From assembly GCA_016706405.1 (NCBI GenBank), contig JADJJT010000002.1:1-64000 (forward strand): DNA of 64,000 nt, written 5' to 3'. This DNA comes from Sphingobacteriales bacterium (lineage in GTDB: Bacteria > Bacteroidota > Bacteroidia > Chitinophagales > UBA2359). Both the position numbers and the translations under genes were made by a program. The notes beneath the pieces were generated by a model. The model made no database searches. It was not told the origin of the DNA and worked only from the letters and a program-made list of their open reading frames with translations. Positions 1-8,400 of this stretch are shown here, one piece after another (the first letter of the stretch is position 1; the number at the start of each line of letters is the position of its first letter).

Positions 1-659
1 TATTGGCAGAACGATGCTAGGCGTTTCACGCATTGATGTAAATCTCTACCTAACCAAAATAAAACTGGGCTACTTAAAACCCACATTATTTCATTGGCAA
101 AGGGCATATCCATAAAAAACATTCCGATAACTACTACAGGAACGGACAATGCCAAAGCCCAATACGTTTTCTTTTTGAGTTTGCTGAATTTTTCTTTCTG
201 TATCTGCTCTACGGTGTCATCGCTTGAAGCAGTATCTTCAATCAATATATCGTAACCAACGCTTTGAACAGCTTTTTTCAAACTTTCAACTTTAACCAAA
301 CTCGGAATGAATTCAACCAAGACCTTAGCATTTGCGTAATTCACACTTGCATTCACCACACCCGCCTGAGATTTAAGCATACTCTCTACACTAACCGCAC
401 AAGAAGCACACGTCATTTGTAATACAGGGAATGATTTCTTTACGGTTGTTACTCCATAACCTAAATCTCGAATAGTTTTTACAGCTTCTGAAACTGTTTC
501 TTGATTTTGAGTTTCAATGATTGCTTCCTTATTGTTGAGTTCAACTCTGTGTGATTCAATACCTTTGAGTTTAGCAATACCATTGTCCACAATCAAGGCA
601 CAGTGTTCGCTGTCAACGCCTTCAAGTGGTATCCTAAATTCATTATTATTTGTTGCCAT
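1..659 (-). CDS. copA: Copper-type heavy-metal P1B-ATPase, N-terminal part (cut by window edge)
   Basis: This is the N-terminal part of a metal-exporting P-type ATPase of the inner membrane. About 205 residues are readable from the ATG at 659. Two heavy-metal-associated domains are visible: a first, degenerate one (residues about 1-70, with HCAL where CxxC is expected), and a second with an intact MTCASC metal site (about residues 79-84). A charged linker and the first membrane segments follow. The open frame stops matching the family near position 46. The expected continuation (INA, then HRSAN) is found in the other two frames within the last 45 bases, so one-base indels are present at the edge. 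The regulator that usually accompanies such pumps lies just upstream. No TCCGGA word occurs here, unlike the rest of the window. Copper specificity is inferred from family and context. Confidence 0.8.
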   Translation of the reverse strand, partial: MATNNNEFRIPLEGVDSEHCALIVDNGIAKLKGIESHRVELNNKEAIIETQNQETVSEAVKTIRDLGYGVTTVKKSFPVLQMTCASCAVSVESMLKSQAGVVNASVNYANAKVLVEFIPSLVKVESLKKAVQSVGYDILIEDTASSDDTVEQIQKEKFSKLKKKTYWALALSVPVVVIGMFFMDMPFANEIMWVLSSPVLFWLGRDLHQCVKRLASFCQ

Positions 660-742
660 ACCTTTTTTATTTAATTACAAGGCAAAGGTGGCAACATTAC
701 AGTTCTTACCCGTTACCTGATTTTGGATTGTATTTGTAACAT

Positions 743-1302
743 TTACACTTCGTCTAGTGGTTTGCGCTTTATTTCCTTGATATTCTTAAAGTGAGTAGGG
801 GTAAGTCCTGTGACTTTTTTAAACTGATTGCTCAAATATCCAACGCTCGAATAATTCATTTGGTCAGCTATTTCGCTTAATGATAATTCGTCATAAACCA
901 ATAATTCTTTCACTTTTTCAATTTTTTGAGCAATGAAATATTTTTCAATAGTCGTTCCTTCTACTTCGGAAAATAAATTTGACAGATACGTATAATCGTG
1001 ATGAAGCTTACTGCTCAAATAGTCAGATAAATTGGATTTTAATTCGCTGTTATTTTGATGTATAATTTCAATAATGTATGATTTAATTTGTCCGATTAGA
1101 CGACTTTTTTTGTCATCAATCAATTCAAATCCAAACGTTTTGAGATGATTGTCAAGGTTAGTTTTTTCAGTTTCAGTCAAGTCGTTTTTGAGTTCAACTT
1201 CGCCTAAACTAATATTCAAAGTTTGAAAACCTAGTTTCTCCAATTCATTTTGACTACCATTATGCAACGATTGCAAACCATATTTTTGATATAAATTTTC
1301 AT
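743..1302 (-). pseudogene. AraC-type regulator with N-terminal CxxC metal-binding segment, frameshifted
   Basis: This is a probable metal-responsive transcription activator of the neighbouring P1B-ATPase. The C-terminal 100 residues form an AraC-type double helix-turn-helix (LSEIADQMNYSSVGYLSNQF, then the GLTPTHFK end). The natural start appears to be the ATG at 1302, giving MKIYIKNMVCNRCIMVV, an HMA-like metal-binding beginning with CNRC. At the four-base T run 1248-1251 (an A run in the gene) the frame changes, and the rest (NELEKLGFQTLNISLGEVEL onward) is read in another frame, whose first ATG is at 1276. Adding one A would restore a single protein of about 186 residues. The fusion of an HMA-like segment to an AraC DNA-binding domain next to copA is a known Bacteroidota arrangement. 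The break may be real decay or a homopolymer error. Confidence 0.75.
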
Positions 1303-1334
1303 ACGTTAATGTTTATGTCGTGCGTTGGCAAAAA

Positions 1335-1398
1335 AGTGGCTCTTTTGGTTTTGCGAAGGGTCGGCTTTGTGTGTCGGGGCAAAACCAAATGTGCCACT
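1335..1398. repeat. Large imperfect inverted repeat (20-nt arms)
   Basis: The arm 1335-1354 (AGTGGCTCTTTTGGTTTTGC) pairs with 1379-1398 (GCAAAACCAAATGTGCCACT) at 18 of 20 positions, around a 24-base G/T-rich loop. No T tract follows, so it does not look like a normal terminator. It could be the folded end of a mobile or repeated element. Confidence 0.6.
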
Positions 1399-1610
1399 TG
1401 TGCGGCTGGCTAAAATTGTTTTTAAAAAAGTGCGGTGGGGGAAAAAATAAAAAACATAGGGTCGGCAATGAGTGTCGGCTTACTCGTTGTCCGTTTGTAA
1501 AATCGTTTCTATGTCTTTGGTCACCTGTCAAAATGGTTTACTTTTTCCTTGTTTTTAGTCCTCTGTTTGATGTTTGCACGGTCGTCTTACCATTGGCTAT
1601 AACATTTGTA

Positions 1611-1630
1611 TAAACGCAAGTTTGCGTTTA
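1611..1630. repeat. Short perfect hairpin at the foreign/host junction
   Basis: TAAACGCAA, a 2-base loop GT, and TTGCGTTTA make a 9-bp stem. A further copy of CTTGCGTTTATTT starts at about 1643. The position coincides with the start of normal host word usage, so it may mark the end of an inserted segment. Confidence 0.5.
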
Positions 1631-1960
1631 TTTAGTTCAAAACTTGCGTTTATTTCCGCTATATCCGGATGGTTTTTAATGCTCCAAAACAATAATTTAT
1701 ACTTTTTTGCTGAATTGAACTTTGGTTAAATCAATATTGATAATATCCGGATTTTTTTAAACTAAAGGCAAAACTAAACCTTAATTGCTAAATACCCAAA
1801 TTATCCAATGGATTTTTTATTTGGTCAAATCCTTTGGTGGTTATAGGTGTATAAACCTCGATTTTTAAATTGGTAAGTGCGTTAATTCGTAGCCCTGCCG
1901 GGTAAATTGCCGTCAGTATTGCTTAAAAAAGCAAGTAAAACCTACAACCAGTTTTGCCTA

Positions 1961-3058
1961 TTACAGTTGGGCAGTTTTGTTATAGGTTGCCGCGTTTTGA
2001 ATGGCTATATAACGGGCGGTTGTATAAACTATATCCATTAAGGTATCGGCTAATGAGCCGCCTTGTAATATGGCGGGTTTACCTGCATCGCCTCCGGCAC
2101 AAACAGGCTCAAGTATAGGTAGTTGCCCCAGCAAAGGCAGGTCAAACTGGTCGGCTAATTTTTGCCCTCCGCCCTCGTGGCCAAAAATATAATACTTTTT
2201 ATCTGGCGCATCCGATGGGGTAAAATAGGCCATGTTTTCGACAATACCCAAAATAGGCACCTTAATTTGTGGCATATTAAACATGCCAATCGCTTTTACT
2301 ACATCGGCCATTGCCACTGCTTGCGGGGTGGTAACAATTACGGCACTCGTAACAGGTACGGTTTGCACTAAGGTTAAGTGCACATCGCTGGTGCCGGGGG
2401 GTAAATCAATAATCAGGTAATCAAGCTCGCCCCAGTCGGCATCGGTAATAAACTGCCGTAAGGCCGACGATGCCATAGGGCCACGCCAAACAACTGCCTG
2501 CCCTTCGTCGGCTAAAAAGCCTATAGATAAAGTTTTTACGCCGTATTTTTCGGCTGGAATTATTTTAGGCTTACCATCTAACCCTTCGGCATTTAACTGA
2601 GGGCGGTAGCCTTGCAAGCCAAACATAATAGGTACAGAGGGACCAAAAATATCGGCATCAATTAAGCCTACCGATGCGCCGGTTTGTGCTAAACCAACAG
2701 CCAAATTTACTGCTACTGTGCTTTTGCCAACGCCTCCTTTTCCGGCGGCTACGGCAATAATATTTTTAATTCCGGACAAAACTTGCTGACCGCCGGCGCG
2801 ATTTGTGGTTACTTGCGAGGTAATATCAACCTCTACTTCGGCCTCTTTATCAACCAAATGTTTAATGGCTACAATACAGGCATTTTTAATTTGGTCTTTA
2901 AGTGGGCAGGCAGGCGTGGTCAGTATTAGCCTAAAGCTCACTTTTTTGCCGTTTACCTTTATATTATCTACCATATTAAGGGTTACCAAATCCTTTTTCA
3001 GGTCGGGGTCGTCAACATATCGGAGGGCATTTAGTACGTCGGTAGTAGTAAAAGACAT
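1961..3058 (-). CDS. mrp: Mrp/NBP35-family iron-sulfur cluster carrier ATPase
   Basis: This cytosolic P-loop ATPase is expected to bind and transfer Fe-S clusters to apoproteins. The first 95 residues are a MIP18/DUF59 domain (DDPDLKKDLVTLNMV). The ATPase domain follows with the deviant Walker A motif GKGGVGKST, the D-ADIFGPS switch, and IIDLPPGTSD. The stretch after ENMAYF is TPSDAPDKKYYIFG, so the C-terminal CxxC found in many Mrp proteins is absent; from memory this variant is usual in Bacteroidota. I chose the ATG at 3058 (MSFTTTDVLNAL) rather than an upstream ATG at 3109 because the extra 17 residues are hydrophobic, unlike the family, and fall in AT-rich intergenic DNA. It gives 365 residues. 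The gene lies downstream of and co-oriented with the DUF4292 gene, about 75 bases apart, so the two may share a transcript. Confidence 0.92.
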   Translation of the reverse strand: MSFTTTDVLNALRYVDDPDLKKDLVTLNMVDNIKVNGKKVSFRLILTTPACPLKDQIKNACIVAIKHLVDKEAEVEVDITSQVTTNRAGGQQVLSGIKNIIAVAAGKGGVGKSTVAVNLAVGLAQTGASVGLIDADIFGPSVPIMFGLQGYRPQLNAEGLDGKPKIIPAEKYGVKTLSIGFLADEGQAVVWRGPMASSALRQFITDADWGELDYLIIDLPPGTSDVHLTLVQTVPVTSAVIVTTPQAVAMADVVKAIGMFNMPQIKVPILGIVENMAYFTPSDAPDKKYYIFGHEGGGQKLADQFDLPLLGQLPILEPVCAGGDAGKPAILQGGSLADTLMDIVYTTARYIAIQNAATYNKTAQL

Positions 3059-3133
3059 GGAAAATAGTATTTTTAATTTAACAATTTTTACAAATATAAT
3101 AAAAAGCAAGTCCGTAGTTGCTTTTTCTTGTGT

Positions 3134-4000
3134 TTATTTAAAGCCATCTTTGTTTTTAGTATATTTTTTAGTCACTTCAAAGGGCATTGGCAATGCCTGG
3201 TTAATGGCAATACTGTTATTGGTATATTGTACGCTGGCATAAAATTGGTCGGGGTGGTTAGGGTTTAAGGTTATTTGCCGGTTTTGGGCAAAAGGTTTGC
3301 CAGCTAAGTTTGTAAAATTGGTTAGTAAAATAGTTAAAGCTTGCCGTATGCGTTGGTTTTGTAATTGCGCCGTAGCCAGGCCATAATGCGGCGCTTTAAG
3401 CCCGTACTTGTATTGCCACTCGTTGTTGCCATTATTACTGCTGTTTAACCAAATTAAGGTATCGGTTTTTTGAAGGTCGGTATTTGCAGCTTGGGGCATT
3501 ATTAGCGGGTTGCCAAGTAAAACATTCTGAAAATCGGCAAATTGAAGGTCGTAGCCGGTAAAATGGCGCAGTTCGGTTAAAGGGTAAACATGGTAGTTTT
3601 TATTAAAGCGGTCAAGCACCCGCGCACTGTCGGGGGTTATTAATGCCCTAACTACCTCAATGCCAATAATGGGTGCGGTTATAGAAACCCATAGCGCCGA
3701 GTCGGTGCGCAAACGAATATCGGCGTTAAAACTTTGATTAAACTGGCTACCGTTGGCTGTAATATGTGCTTTTGCGCTAAACCAATCTGGATTAAGTGTT
3801 TGAGCTTGCAATAAATCAAGCGCTTTTTGTACAGATGTTGGTGCTTTAGGCGTGGGTAAACCGTTTCCGGAGGTGGGTGCGTGGTTTTTGTTGCGGCAGC
3901 CTCCGGATAAAACCAAAATAAAAATACTTAAAAAAAACAAACAAACAAATTGTTGTCGTTGTTGAAACAAAAAAGGGAAATTATGGCTTTTCTTTTCCAT
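3134..4000 (-). CDS. DUF4292 family lipoprotein
   Basis: This is a lipoprotein of unknown function. The N-terminus has a basic stretch, a hydrophobic core and a lipobox-like end (LVLSGGC, Cys about residue 35), so the protein is likely anchored in a membrane facing the periplasm. The body matches the DUF4292 pattern: a fold with FNADIRLRTDSALWVSITAPIIGIEVVRALITPDSARVLDRFNKNYHVYPL split over about residues 90-150, followed by a lipid-carrier-like beta domain similar to LolA. A role in outer-membrane biogenesis is an inference from that fold. The start used is the ATG at 4000; a TTG three bases upstream is also possible. A TACCTTTG box for this strand lies about 220 bases upstream. The mrp gene follows on the same strand. 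Confidence 0.85.
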   Translation of the reverse strand: MEKKSHNFPFLFQQRQQFVCLFFLSIFILVLSGGCRNKNHAPTSGNGLPTPKAPTSVQKALDLLQAQTLNPDWFSAKAHITANGSQFNQSFNADIRLRTDSALWVSITAPIIGIEVVRALITPDSARVLDRFNKNYHVYPLTELRHFTGYDLQFADFQNVLLGNPLIMPQAANTDLQKTDTLIWLNSSNNGNNEWQYKYGLKAPHYGLATAQLQNQRIRQALTILLTNFTNLAGKPFAQNRQITLNPNHPDQFYASVQYTNNSIAINQALPMPFEVTKKYTKNKDGFK

Positions 4001-4219
4001 CAAAAAATCATAAATTAAGAAAAATTGGGTGGAGTGAATTTTTTATTTATCCGGAATTAAAAAATATTCATCCGGAGAGGAAATAGTTCTTTTAAAACAA
4101 CAAATACCTGTTTATCATTTATGCCTCGGTCAGCAATTTATCAAACAAAAAACAAACAAATTTTGCGGCTAATTAGTTGATTTACTGCCTGCTAAATTAT
4201 AAACTAAAAAATTAGTCGG

Positions 4220-4227
4220 CAAAGGTA
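4220..4227 (-). promoter_or_regulatory. Promoter -7 box (TACCTTTG) for the DUF4292-mrp unit
   Basis: It is an exact match to the Bacteroidota TAnnTTTG element on the minus strand. It predicts transcription starting near 4213, with a leader of about 210 bases. Confidence 0.5.
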
Positions 4228-4295
4228 GTAAAACAAACTCAGGCCAACGGCAAACCTGCCACTATGGTTGTGCTTTTATTTAAACATTATATCTT

Positions 4296-4303
4296 TACCT
4301 TTG
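4296..4303 (+). promoter_or_regulatory. Promoter -7 box (TACCTTTG), predicts a leaderless mRNA
   Basis: This exact TAnnTTTG match ends four bases before the ATG at 4308. Transcription would therefore start at or next to the start codon. Confidence 0.6.
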
Positions 4304-4307
4304 TGCA

Positions 4308-5330
4308 ATGAAGTTTTATTGGAACGATATTTGGAATTTTGCCTCGAAACTAACACCCCGCCGCTTCTTCAATGCCTTTAAAGTGCTGCTGTCTTTTTAT
4401 TTGGCGCGCTATACCCAGAAGCCAATTCAATGGGGGCTGCCTGTAACTATTTCGTTTGAGCCAACTACTTTTTGCAATTTGCGCTGCCCCGAGTGTCCAA
4501 GTGGGTTGCGTGCGTTTACCCGCCCAACGGGCATGTTAAGCACCGATTTTTTTAGCAAAACCATTTCCGAGCTTCACCCAAGTTTATTGTACCTGTACTT
4601 TTATTTTCAGGGCGAGCCTTATTTAAACCCTAATTTTTTAGACATGGTAGCCCATGCCGCCAAACATAAAATTTACACCGTAACCTCAACAAACGCCCAC
4701 TACCTAACCGACAACAACGCCCGCCGTACCGTTGAAGCAGGCTTAGATAGGCTCATTATTTCTGTAGATGGCACTACCCAGGCGACCTACGAGGCCTACC
4801 GAGTTGGCGGGCAATTAAGCAAGGTAATTGACGGAGCCAAAAATATGGTAAAATGGAAAAAACAGCTAAAAAGCAAAACACCGCATTTGGTTTTTCAGTT
4901 TTTGGTGGTGCGCCCCAACCAGCACCAAATAAACGAGCTATATACCTTAGCCCGCGAAATAGGAATTGATGAGGTAAAACTTAAAACCGCTCAGGTTTAC
5001 GACTATCAAAATGGCAATCCGCTTATTCCCACTATTGATATTTATGCCCGTTACGCGCAAAAGCCCAACGGCACCTGGCAAATAAAAAACAGTATGTTAA
5101 ACCAATGCTGGAAACTATGGCACTCGTGCGTTATAACTTGGGATGGTCGCATAGTGCCCTGCTGTTTTGATAAAGATGCACAACACCAACTTGGCGACCT
5201 AAAACAACAAAGTTTTACCCAAATTTGGCAGGGGGCAGCCTATCAAAATTTCCGGAAAGCCATTTTAAAATCGCGCTCCGAGATAGATATTTGCGCAAAC
5301 TGCTCGGAAGGCACCAAAGTTTGGGCTTGA
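4308..5330 (+). CDS. Radical SAM/SPASM domain protein
   Basis: This is a radical S-adenosylmethionine enzyme of unknown substrate. The core motif CNLRCPECPSG (Cys near residues 57, 61 and 64) binds the catalytic 4Fe-4S cluster. The body shows the usual TIM-barrel signatures: the glycine-rich GEPYLNP, then DRLIISVDGTTQATYEAYRVGG. The C-terminal SPASM region supplies auxiliary cluster cysteines (CWKLWHSCVITWDGRIVPCC, and a final CANC). Its relatives modify peptides or alcohols, or act in sugar and lipid pathways, and no maturation partner lies next to it. The length (340 residues) suits the family. The ATG at 4308 sits four bases after a TACCTTTG box, supporting this start. The 3' end is 149 bases before prs, which has its own promoter. 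Confidence 0.88.
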   Translation: MKFYWNDIWNFASKLTPRRFFNAFKVLLSFYLARYTQKPIQWGLPVTISFEPTTFCNLRCPECPSGLRAFTRPTGMLSTDFFSKTISELHPSLLYLYFYFQGEPYLNPNFLDMVAHAAKHKIYTVTSTNAHYLTDNNARRTVEAGLDRLIISVDGTTQATYEAYRVGGQLSKVIDGAKNMVKWKKQLKSKTPHLVFQFLVVRPNQHQINELYTLAREIGIDEVKLKTAQVYDYQNGNPLIPTIDIYARYAQKPNGTWQIKNSMLNQCWKLWHSCVITWDGRIVPCCFDKDAQHQLGDLKQQSFTQIWQGAAYQNFRKAILKSRSEIDICANCSEGTKVWA

Positions 5331-5443
5331 AAAAATAAATGAATTAGCACCAGCAAGGGCAACAGTTTGCTTAAATTAGCAGGCAGATAGCAGATGAAAT
5401 AAAAAAAACATCCGGAAAAAGCAATAATAAGAACAAAATTTAT

Positions 5444-5451
5444 TACCTTTG
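5444..5451 (+). promoter_or_regulatory. Promoter -7 box (TACCTTTG) of prs
   Basis: This exact TAnnTTTG match predicts transcription from about 5457. The short leader before the ATG at 5480 contains a TCCGGA word (5468-5473). Confidence 0.6.
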
Positions 5452-5479
5452 CAGCCCAAATTTATATCCGGAAGCAATT

Positions 5480-6409
5480 ATGACATCCAATATCCGGCTT
5501 TTTGGCGGCTCGGCCTCACAATACTTGGCCGAAGAGATAGCCCAAATCCACGACATGCCTTTAATTAAAACGATTATCCACCGTTTTAGCGATGGCGAAA
5601 TACAACCGGAATTACAAGAATCGGTGCGTGGCGACTTTGTATTTTTTATTCAAAGTACATTTGCCCCCGCCGATAACTTAATGGAATTGTTGCTGCTGAC
5701 CGATGCCGCAAGGCGCGCCTCGGCTCAGTATATTACCGCTGTTGTTCCGTATTTTGGCTATGCCCGGCAAGACCGCAAAGACAAGCCGCGTGTGCCAATA
5801 TCGGCAAAATTAGTGGCTAATTTATTAGTTGCATCGGGTATAAACAGAATTATAACCCTTGACCTGCACGCCCCACAAGTGCAAGGTTTTTTTGATATAC
5901 CAGTTGACCATTTAGATAGCTCGGCGGTTTTTATACCGTATATAAAAGAATTAGAATTAGAAAACCTGCTTATTGCATCGCCCGATGTTGGAAGCGTAAA
6001 ACGCGCCCGCTTTTATGCCAAACATTTATTATGCGATATGGTAATTTGCGATAAATACCGCAAAAAAGCCAACGAAATAGCCGAAATGACCCTGATTGGC
6101 GATGTAAAAGGCCGAGACGTAGTTTTGATTGATGATATAGTTGATACAGCAGGCACTTTGGTAAATGCAGCGCAAATAATTATGGACAGAGGGGCAAACA
6201 GTGTAAGGGCTATGTGTACGCACCCCGTTTTGTCGGGTAAAGCTTACGAGCGGGTACAGGAGTCGTGTTTAAGCGAATTAGTGGTTTGTAATACCATACC
6301 ACTAACACAAAATGTTGAGAAAATAAAAGAACTTTCGGTTTCGCAACTGTTTGCAACCGCTATAAAACGTATTTTTGAACACCGTTCTATTAGTTCGTTG
6401 TTTGTATAA
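5480..6409 (+). CDS. prs: Ribose-phosphate pyrophosphokinase
   Basis: This cytosolic enzyme makes PRPP from ribose 5-phosphate and ATP, feeding purine, pyrimidine, NAD, His and Trp synthesis. Visible signatures are the N-terminal LFGGSASQYLAEEIA, the flexible-loop region YFGYARQDRKDKPR (about residues 92-106), the metal-binding DLHAPQVQGFFDIPVDHL (about 130-147), and the PRPP-binding loop VVLIDDIVDTAGTL. The 309-residue length is normal for class I enzymes. The gene has its own promoter upstream and is followed after 71 bases by the ribosomal protein L25 gene, an arrangement also seen in other bacteria (prs-rplY/ctc), so the two are probably co-transcribed. Confidence 0.97.
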   Translation: MTSNIRLFGGSASQYLAEEIAQIHDMPLIKTIIHRFSDGEIQPELQESVRGDFVFFIQSTFAPADNLMELLLLTDAARRASAQYITAVVPYFGYARQDRKDKPRVPISAKLVANLLVASGINRIITLDLHAPQVQGFFDIPVDHLDSSAVFIPYIKELELENLLIASPDVGSVKRARFYAKHLLCDMVICDKYRKKANEIAEMTLIGDVKGRDVVLIDDIVDTAGTLVNAAQIIMDRGANSVRAMCTHPVLSGKAYERVQESCLSELVVCNTIPLTQNVEKIKELSVSQLFATAIKRIFEHRSISSLFV

Positions 6410-6480
6410 ATGACCGCAAATTGGTCAAAAACATTTATTTAATTCACTAAATTAATAACTTAAACGAAATAATAATTATT

Positions 6481-7050
6481 ATGAGAACCTTTGATTTAGC
6501 TGCGCAGGTTCGCTCTGATTTTGGTAAAAAAGGCGCTCGTGCTGTTAAAAATAACGATATGGTGCCTTGTGTTTTATACGGGGGCAAAGAACTAAAGCAT
6601 TTGCAAGTTACCAACGAAAGTTTGCGCCACCTTATTTACACCCCGCACTTCCACAAAGTAATGCTTAATATTGACGGTGCTACCCACGAAGCAATTATTA
6701 AGGCCATTCAGTTTCATCCGGTAACAGATGCTGTTTTGCATATTGATTTTCAGGAATTGGTTGCCGGCCAATCTGTAATGGTAGAGTTACCCGTTCGCCT
6801 AACCGGAACCGCCCAAGGTGTACGCGCCGGTGGTAGGTTATTGCACAAAATGCGCCGTTTGAAAGTTCGCGCCGTTCCTGAAAAATTGGTTGACGAAATT
6901 GTAATTGATGTTACTAATTTAGAGGTTGGCAAATCAATACGGGTGCGCGACATTGCGCTTGATGGCGTTAGTGCCGTTGTTGAGGGTGCTACCCCGGTTT
7001 GCTCGGTTGAGGTAACCCGCGCCTTACGCCAACAACAGGGCGGAAAATAG
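6481..7050 (+). CDS. rplY: Ribosomal protein L25/general stress protein Ctc
   Basis: It is a 5S rRNA-binding protein of the large ribosomal subunit. The first 90 residues form the L25 RNA-binding domain (FDLAAQVRSDFGKKGARAVKNNDMVPCVLYGGKE). The second half is the TL5/CTC beta domain (HIDFQELVAGQSVMVELPVRL, then the VPEKLVDEIVIDVTNLEVGKSIRVRDI stretch split across about residues 139-165). It ends in a Gln-rich tail. At 189 residues it is the long, two-domain form. It lies just downstream of prs on the same strand with no clear separate promoter, consistent with co-transcription. Confidence 0.95.
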   Translation: MRTFDLAAQVRSDFGKKGARAVKNNDMVPCVLYGGKELKHLQVTNESLRHLIYTPHFHKVMLNIDGATHEAIIKAIQFHPVTDAVLHIDFQELVAGQSVMVELPVRLTGTAQGVRAGGRLLHKMRRLKVRAVPEKLVDEIVIDVTNLEVGKSIRVRDIALDGVSAVVEGATPVCSVEVTRALRQQQGGK

Positions 7051-7375
7051 ATTGCTTGTTTTAAACTGCGTTTCGTTGGATACTTGTACTATTTCAATAA
7101 AACGAAATTGAACCAACAATTAATATATCGGGCAAAACCCTGTTGATGCGTTTTGTATGATATTTAAATACATAGATGTTTTTTATATTTTACCCTGTGA
7201 AATTAGCAAGTTTTATAGGGTAAAACTTTTTTATGTATATCCTTTTCAAATAGTAATTTTTCCGGAATTTGCTTTGTATCGTATTGAGTCTGTTTAGCCC
7301 TTCAGGTGGATATTAAAGCAAAAGTTCTATACATTTGTAGCCTTGTTTCAAAATTGCGCTGTTTGCCATCCATCA
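7051..7375. other. Intergenic region between rplY and queG
   Basis: It is AT-rich, with one TCCGGA word (7260-7265) and a promoter box at 7330-7337. No gene, terminator hairpin or RNA is convincing here. Confidence 0.5.
7330..7337 (+). promoter_or_regulatory. Promoter -7 box (TACATTTG) of queG
   Basis: This exact TAnnTTTG match predicts transcription from about 7343. That makes the upstream in-frame TTG at 7343 a poor start and favours the ATG at 7376. Confidence 0.5.
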
Positions 7376-8332
7376 ATGACTACTAATCGTTTTGCCGAAA
7401 CCAATACCCAACTTGTAAAAGCCGAAGCCCATCGCTTGGGTTTTACTCACGTTGGTATAGCAAAAGCGCGGCGCTTAACCGAAGAGGCCGACCATTTAGA
7501 GGCATGGCTAAATGCGGGCTTTCAAGGCAAAATGGGCTATTTAGAAAACTATTTTGAAGAACGCTTAGACCCCCGCCGCTTGGTAGAAGGGGCAAAATCG
7601 GTGGTAAGTTTATTGTACAATTACCATAACCCCCAGCAACAAACCCAGCCCGATGCACCCAAATTAGCCCAATATGCTTATGGCCACGACTACCACGATG
7701 TTATTAAAAATAAGCTTCGACAGCTGTTACAAACCCTGACCCAACAAATTGGCCCAATTAATGGCCGCGTGTTTGTTGACTCGGCACCCGTTTTAGAGCG
7801 GGCCTGGGCTGCACTTAGCGGCACAGGCTGGGTGGGCAAACATGGCTTGTTAATTAACAAACAAGCTGGCTCGTATTTTTTTTTAGCCGAACTTATTACC
7901 GACCTCGACCTAATTGCCGATGCGCCCGTTAAAAACTATTGCGGCACTTGCACCCGCTGTATCGATGCCTGCCCTACACAGGCCATTTTACCCAACAAAG
8001 TATTAAATGCCAGTGCTTGCATATCGTACCTAACCATTGAACTGCGCGATGCCATACCTGCCGAGTTTGCCGGCAAAATGGACAACTGGATGTTTGGCTG
8101 CGATGTTTGTCAAATGGTTTGCCCATGGAACCGCTTTGCCACCCCGCACAACGAGCCGGCCTTTAACCCTAACCCCGACTTATTGCAGCTTACCAAACAG
8201 GAATGGGTAGAACTAACCGAAACTGTTTTTGGCCAATTGTTTAAAAAATCGGCAGTAAAGCGCACCAAATTTTCCGGATTAAAACGAAATATTGCATTTT
8301 TAAACACTAACAACAAAGCCTCTAAAGAATAA
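7376..8332 (+). CDS. queG: Epoxyqueuosine reductase
   Basis: This cobalamin- and Fe-S-dependent enzyme carries out the last step of queuosine formation in tRNA, reducing epoxyqueuosine to queuosine. The N-terminal half is the cobalamin-binding DUF1730 region (GKMGYLENYFEERLDPRRLV, then FVDSAPVLERAWAALSGTGWVGKHG). Next come two 4Fe-4S motifs, CGTCTRCIDACPTQAI and CDVCQMVCPWNRF. The C-terminal HEAT-like extension of some family members is absent, so this is the short form (318 residues). I start it at the ATG at 7376 (MTTNRFAETNTQLVKAEA), because the 11 extra residues from the TTG at 7343 lie at or before the predicted transcript start. A TCCGGA word lies inside the gene near its end (about 8274). 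Confidence 0.95.
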   Translation: MTTNRFAETNTQLVKAEAHRLGFTHVGIAKARRLTEEADHLEAWLNAGFQGKMGYLENYFEERLDPRRLVEGAKSVVSLLYNYHNPQQQTQPDAPKLAQYAYGHDYHDVIKNKLRQLLQTLTQQIGPINGRVFVDSAPVLERAWAALSGTGWVGKHGLLINKQAGSYFFLAELITDLDLIADAPVKNYCGTCTRCIDACPTQAILPNKVLNASACISYLTIELRDAIPAEFAGKMDNWMFGCDVCQMVCPWNRFATPHNEPAFNPNPDLLQLTKQEWVELTETVFGQLFKKSAVKRTKFSGLKRNIAFLNTNNKASKE

Positions 8333-8400
8333 CTCCTAATTTCTAACTCCTAATTTATAATGTTTAATAATATATACTAATTTTACAACCTAACAACGAT

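Larger units (their letters stand above)
1303..1960. other. Intergenic region with hairpins and short repeats; probable edge of a foreign segment
   Basis: I see no convincing gene here. The stretch holds a large imperfect inverted repeat (1335-1354 with 1379-1398), two related tracts starting GGGTCGGC (about 1359 and 1460), and a hairpin at 1611-1630 whose right arm is followed by a second copy of CTTGCGTTTATTT (from about 1643). The first TCCGGA word of the window appears at 1664. Everything to the right of that has the host's normal word use and everything to the left does not, so the boundary of the inserted copper segment probably lies between about 1600 and 1660. Confidence 0.5.
4004..4307. 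other. Divergent promoter region
   Basis: This AT-rich gap separates the DUF4292 gene (minus) from the radical SAM gene (plus). It holds two TCCGGA words about 25 bases apart near 4050-4075 and one -7 box for each direction. No small gene is supported. Confidence 0.6.

Noticed and set aside
1320..1613. A 97-codon plus-strand frame in the junction region
   Set aside because: It lies across the large hairpin, is rich in Cys/Lys/Leu with no family, and has no promoter.
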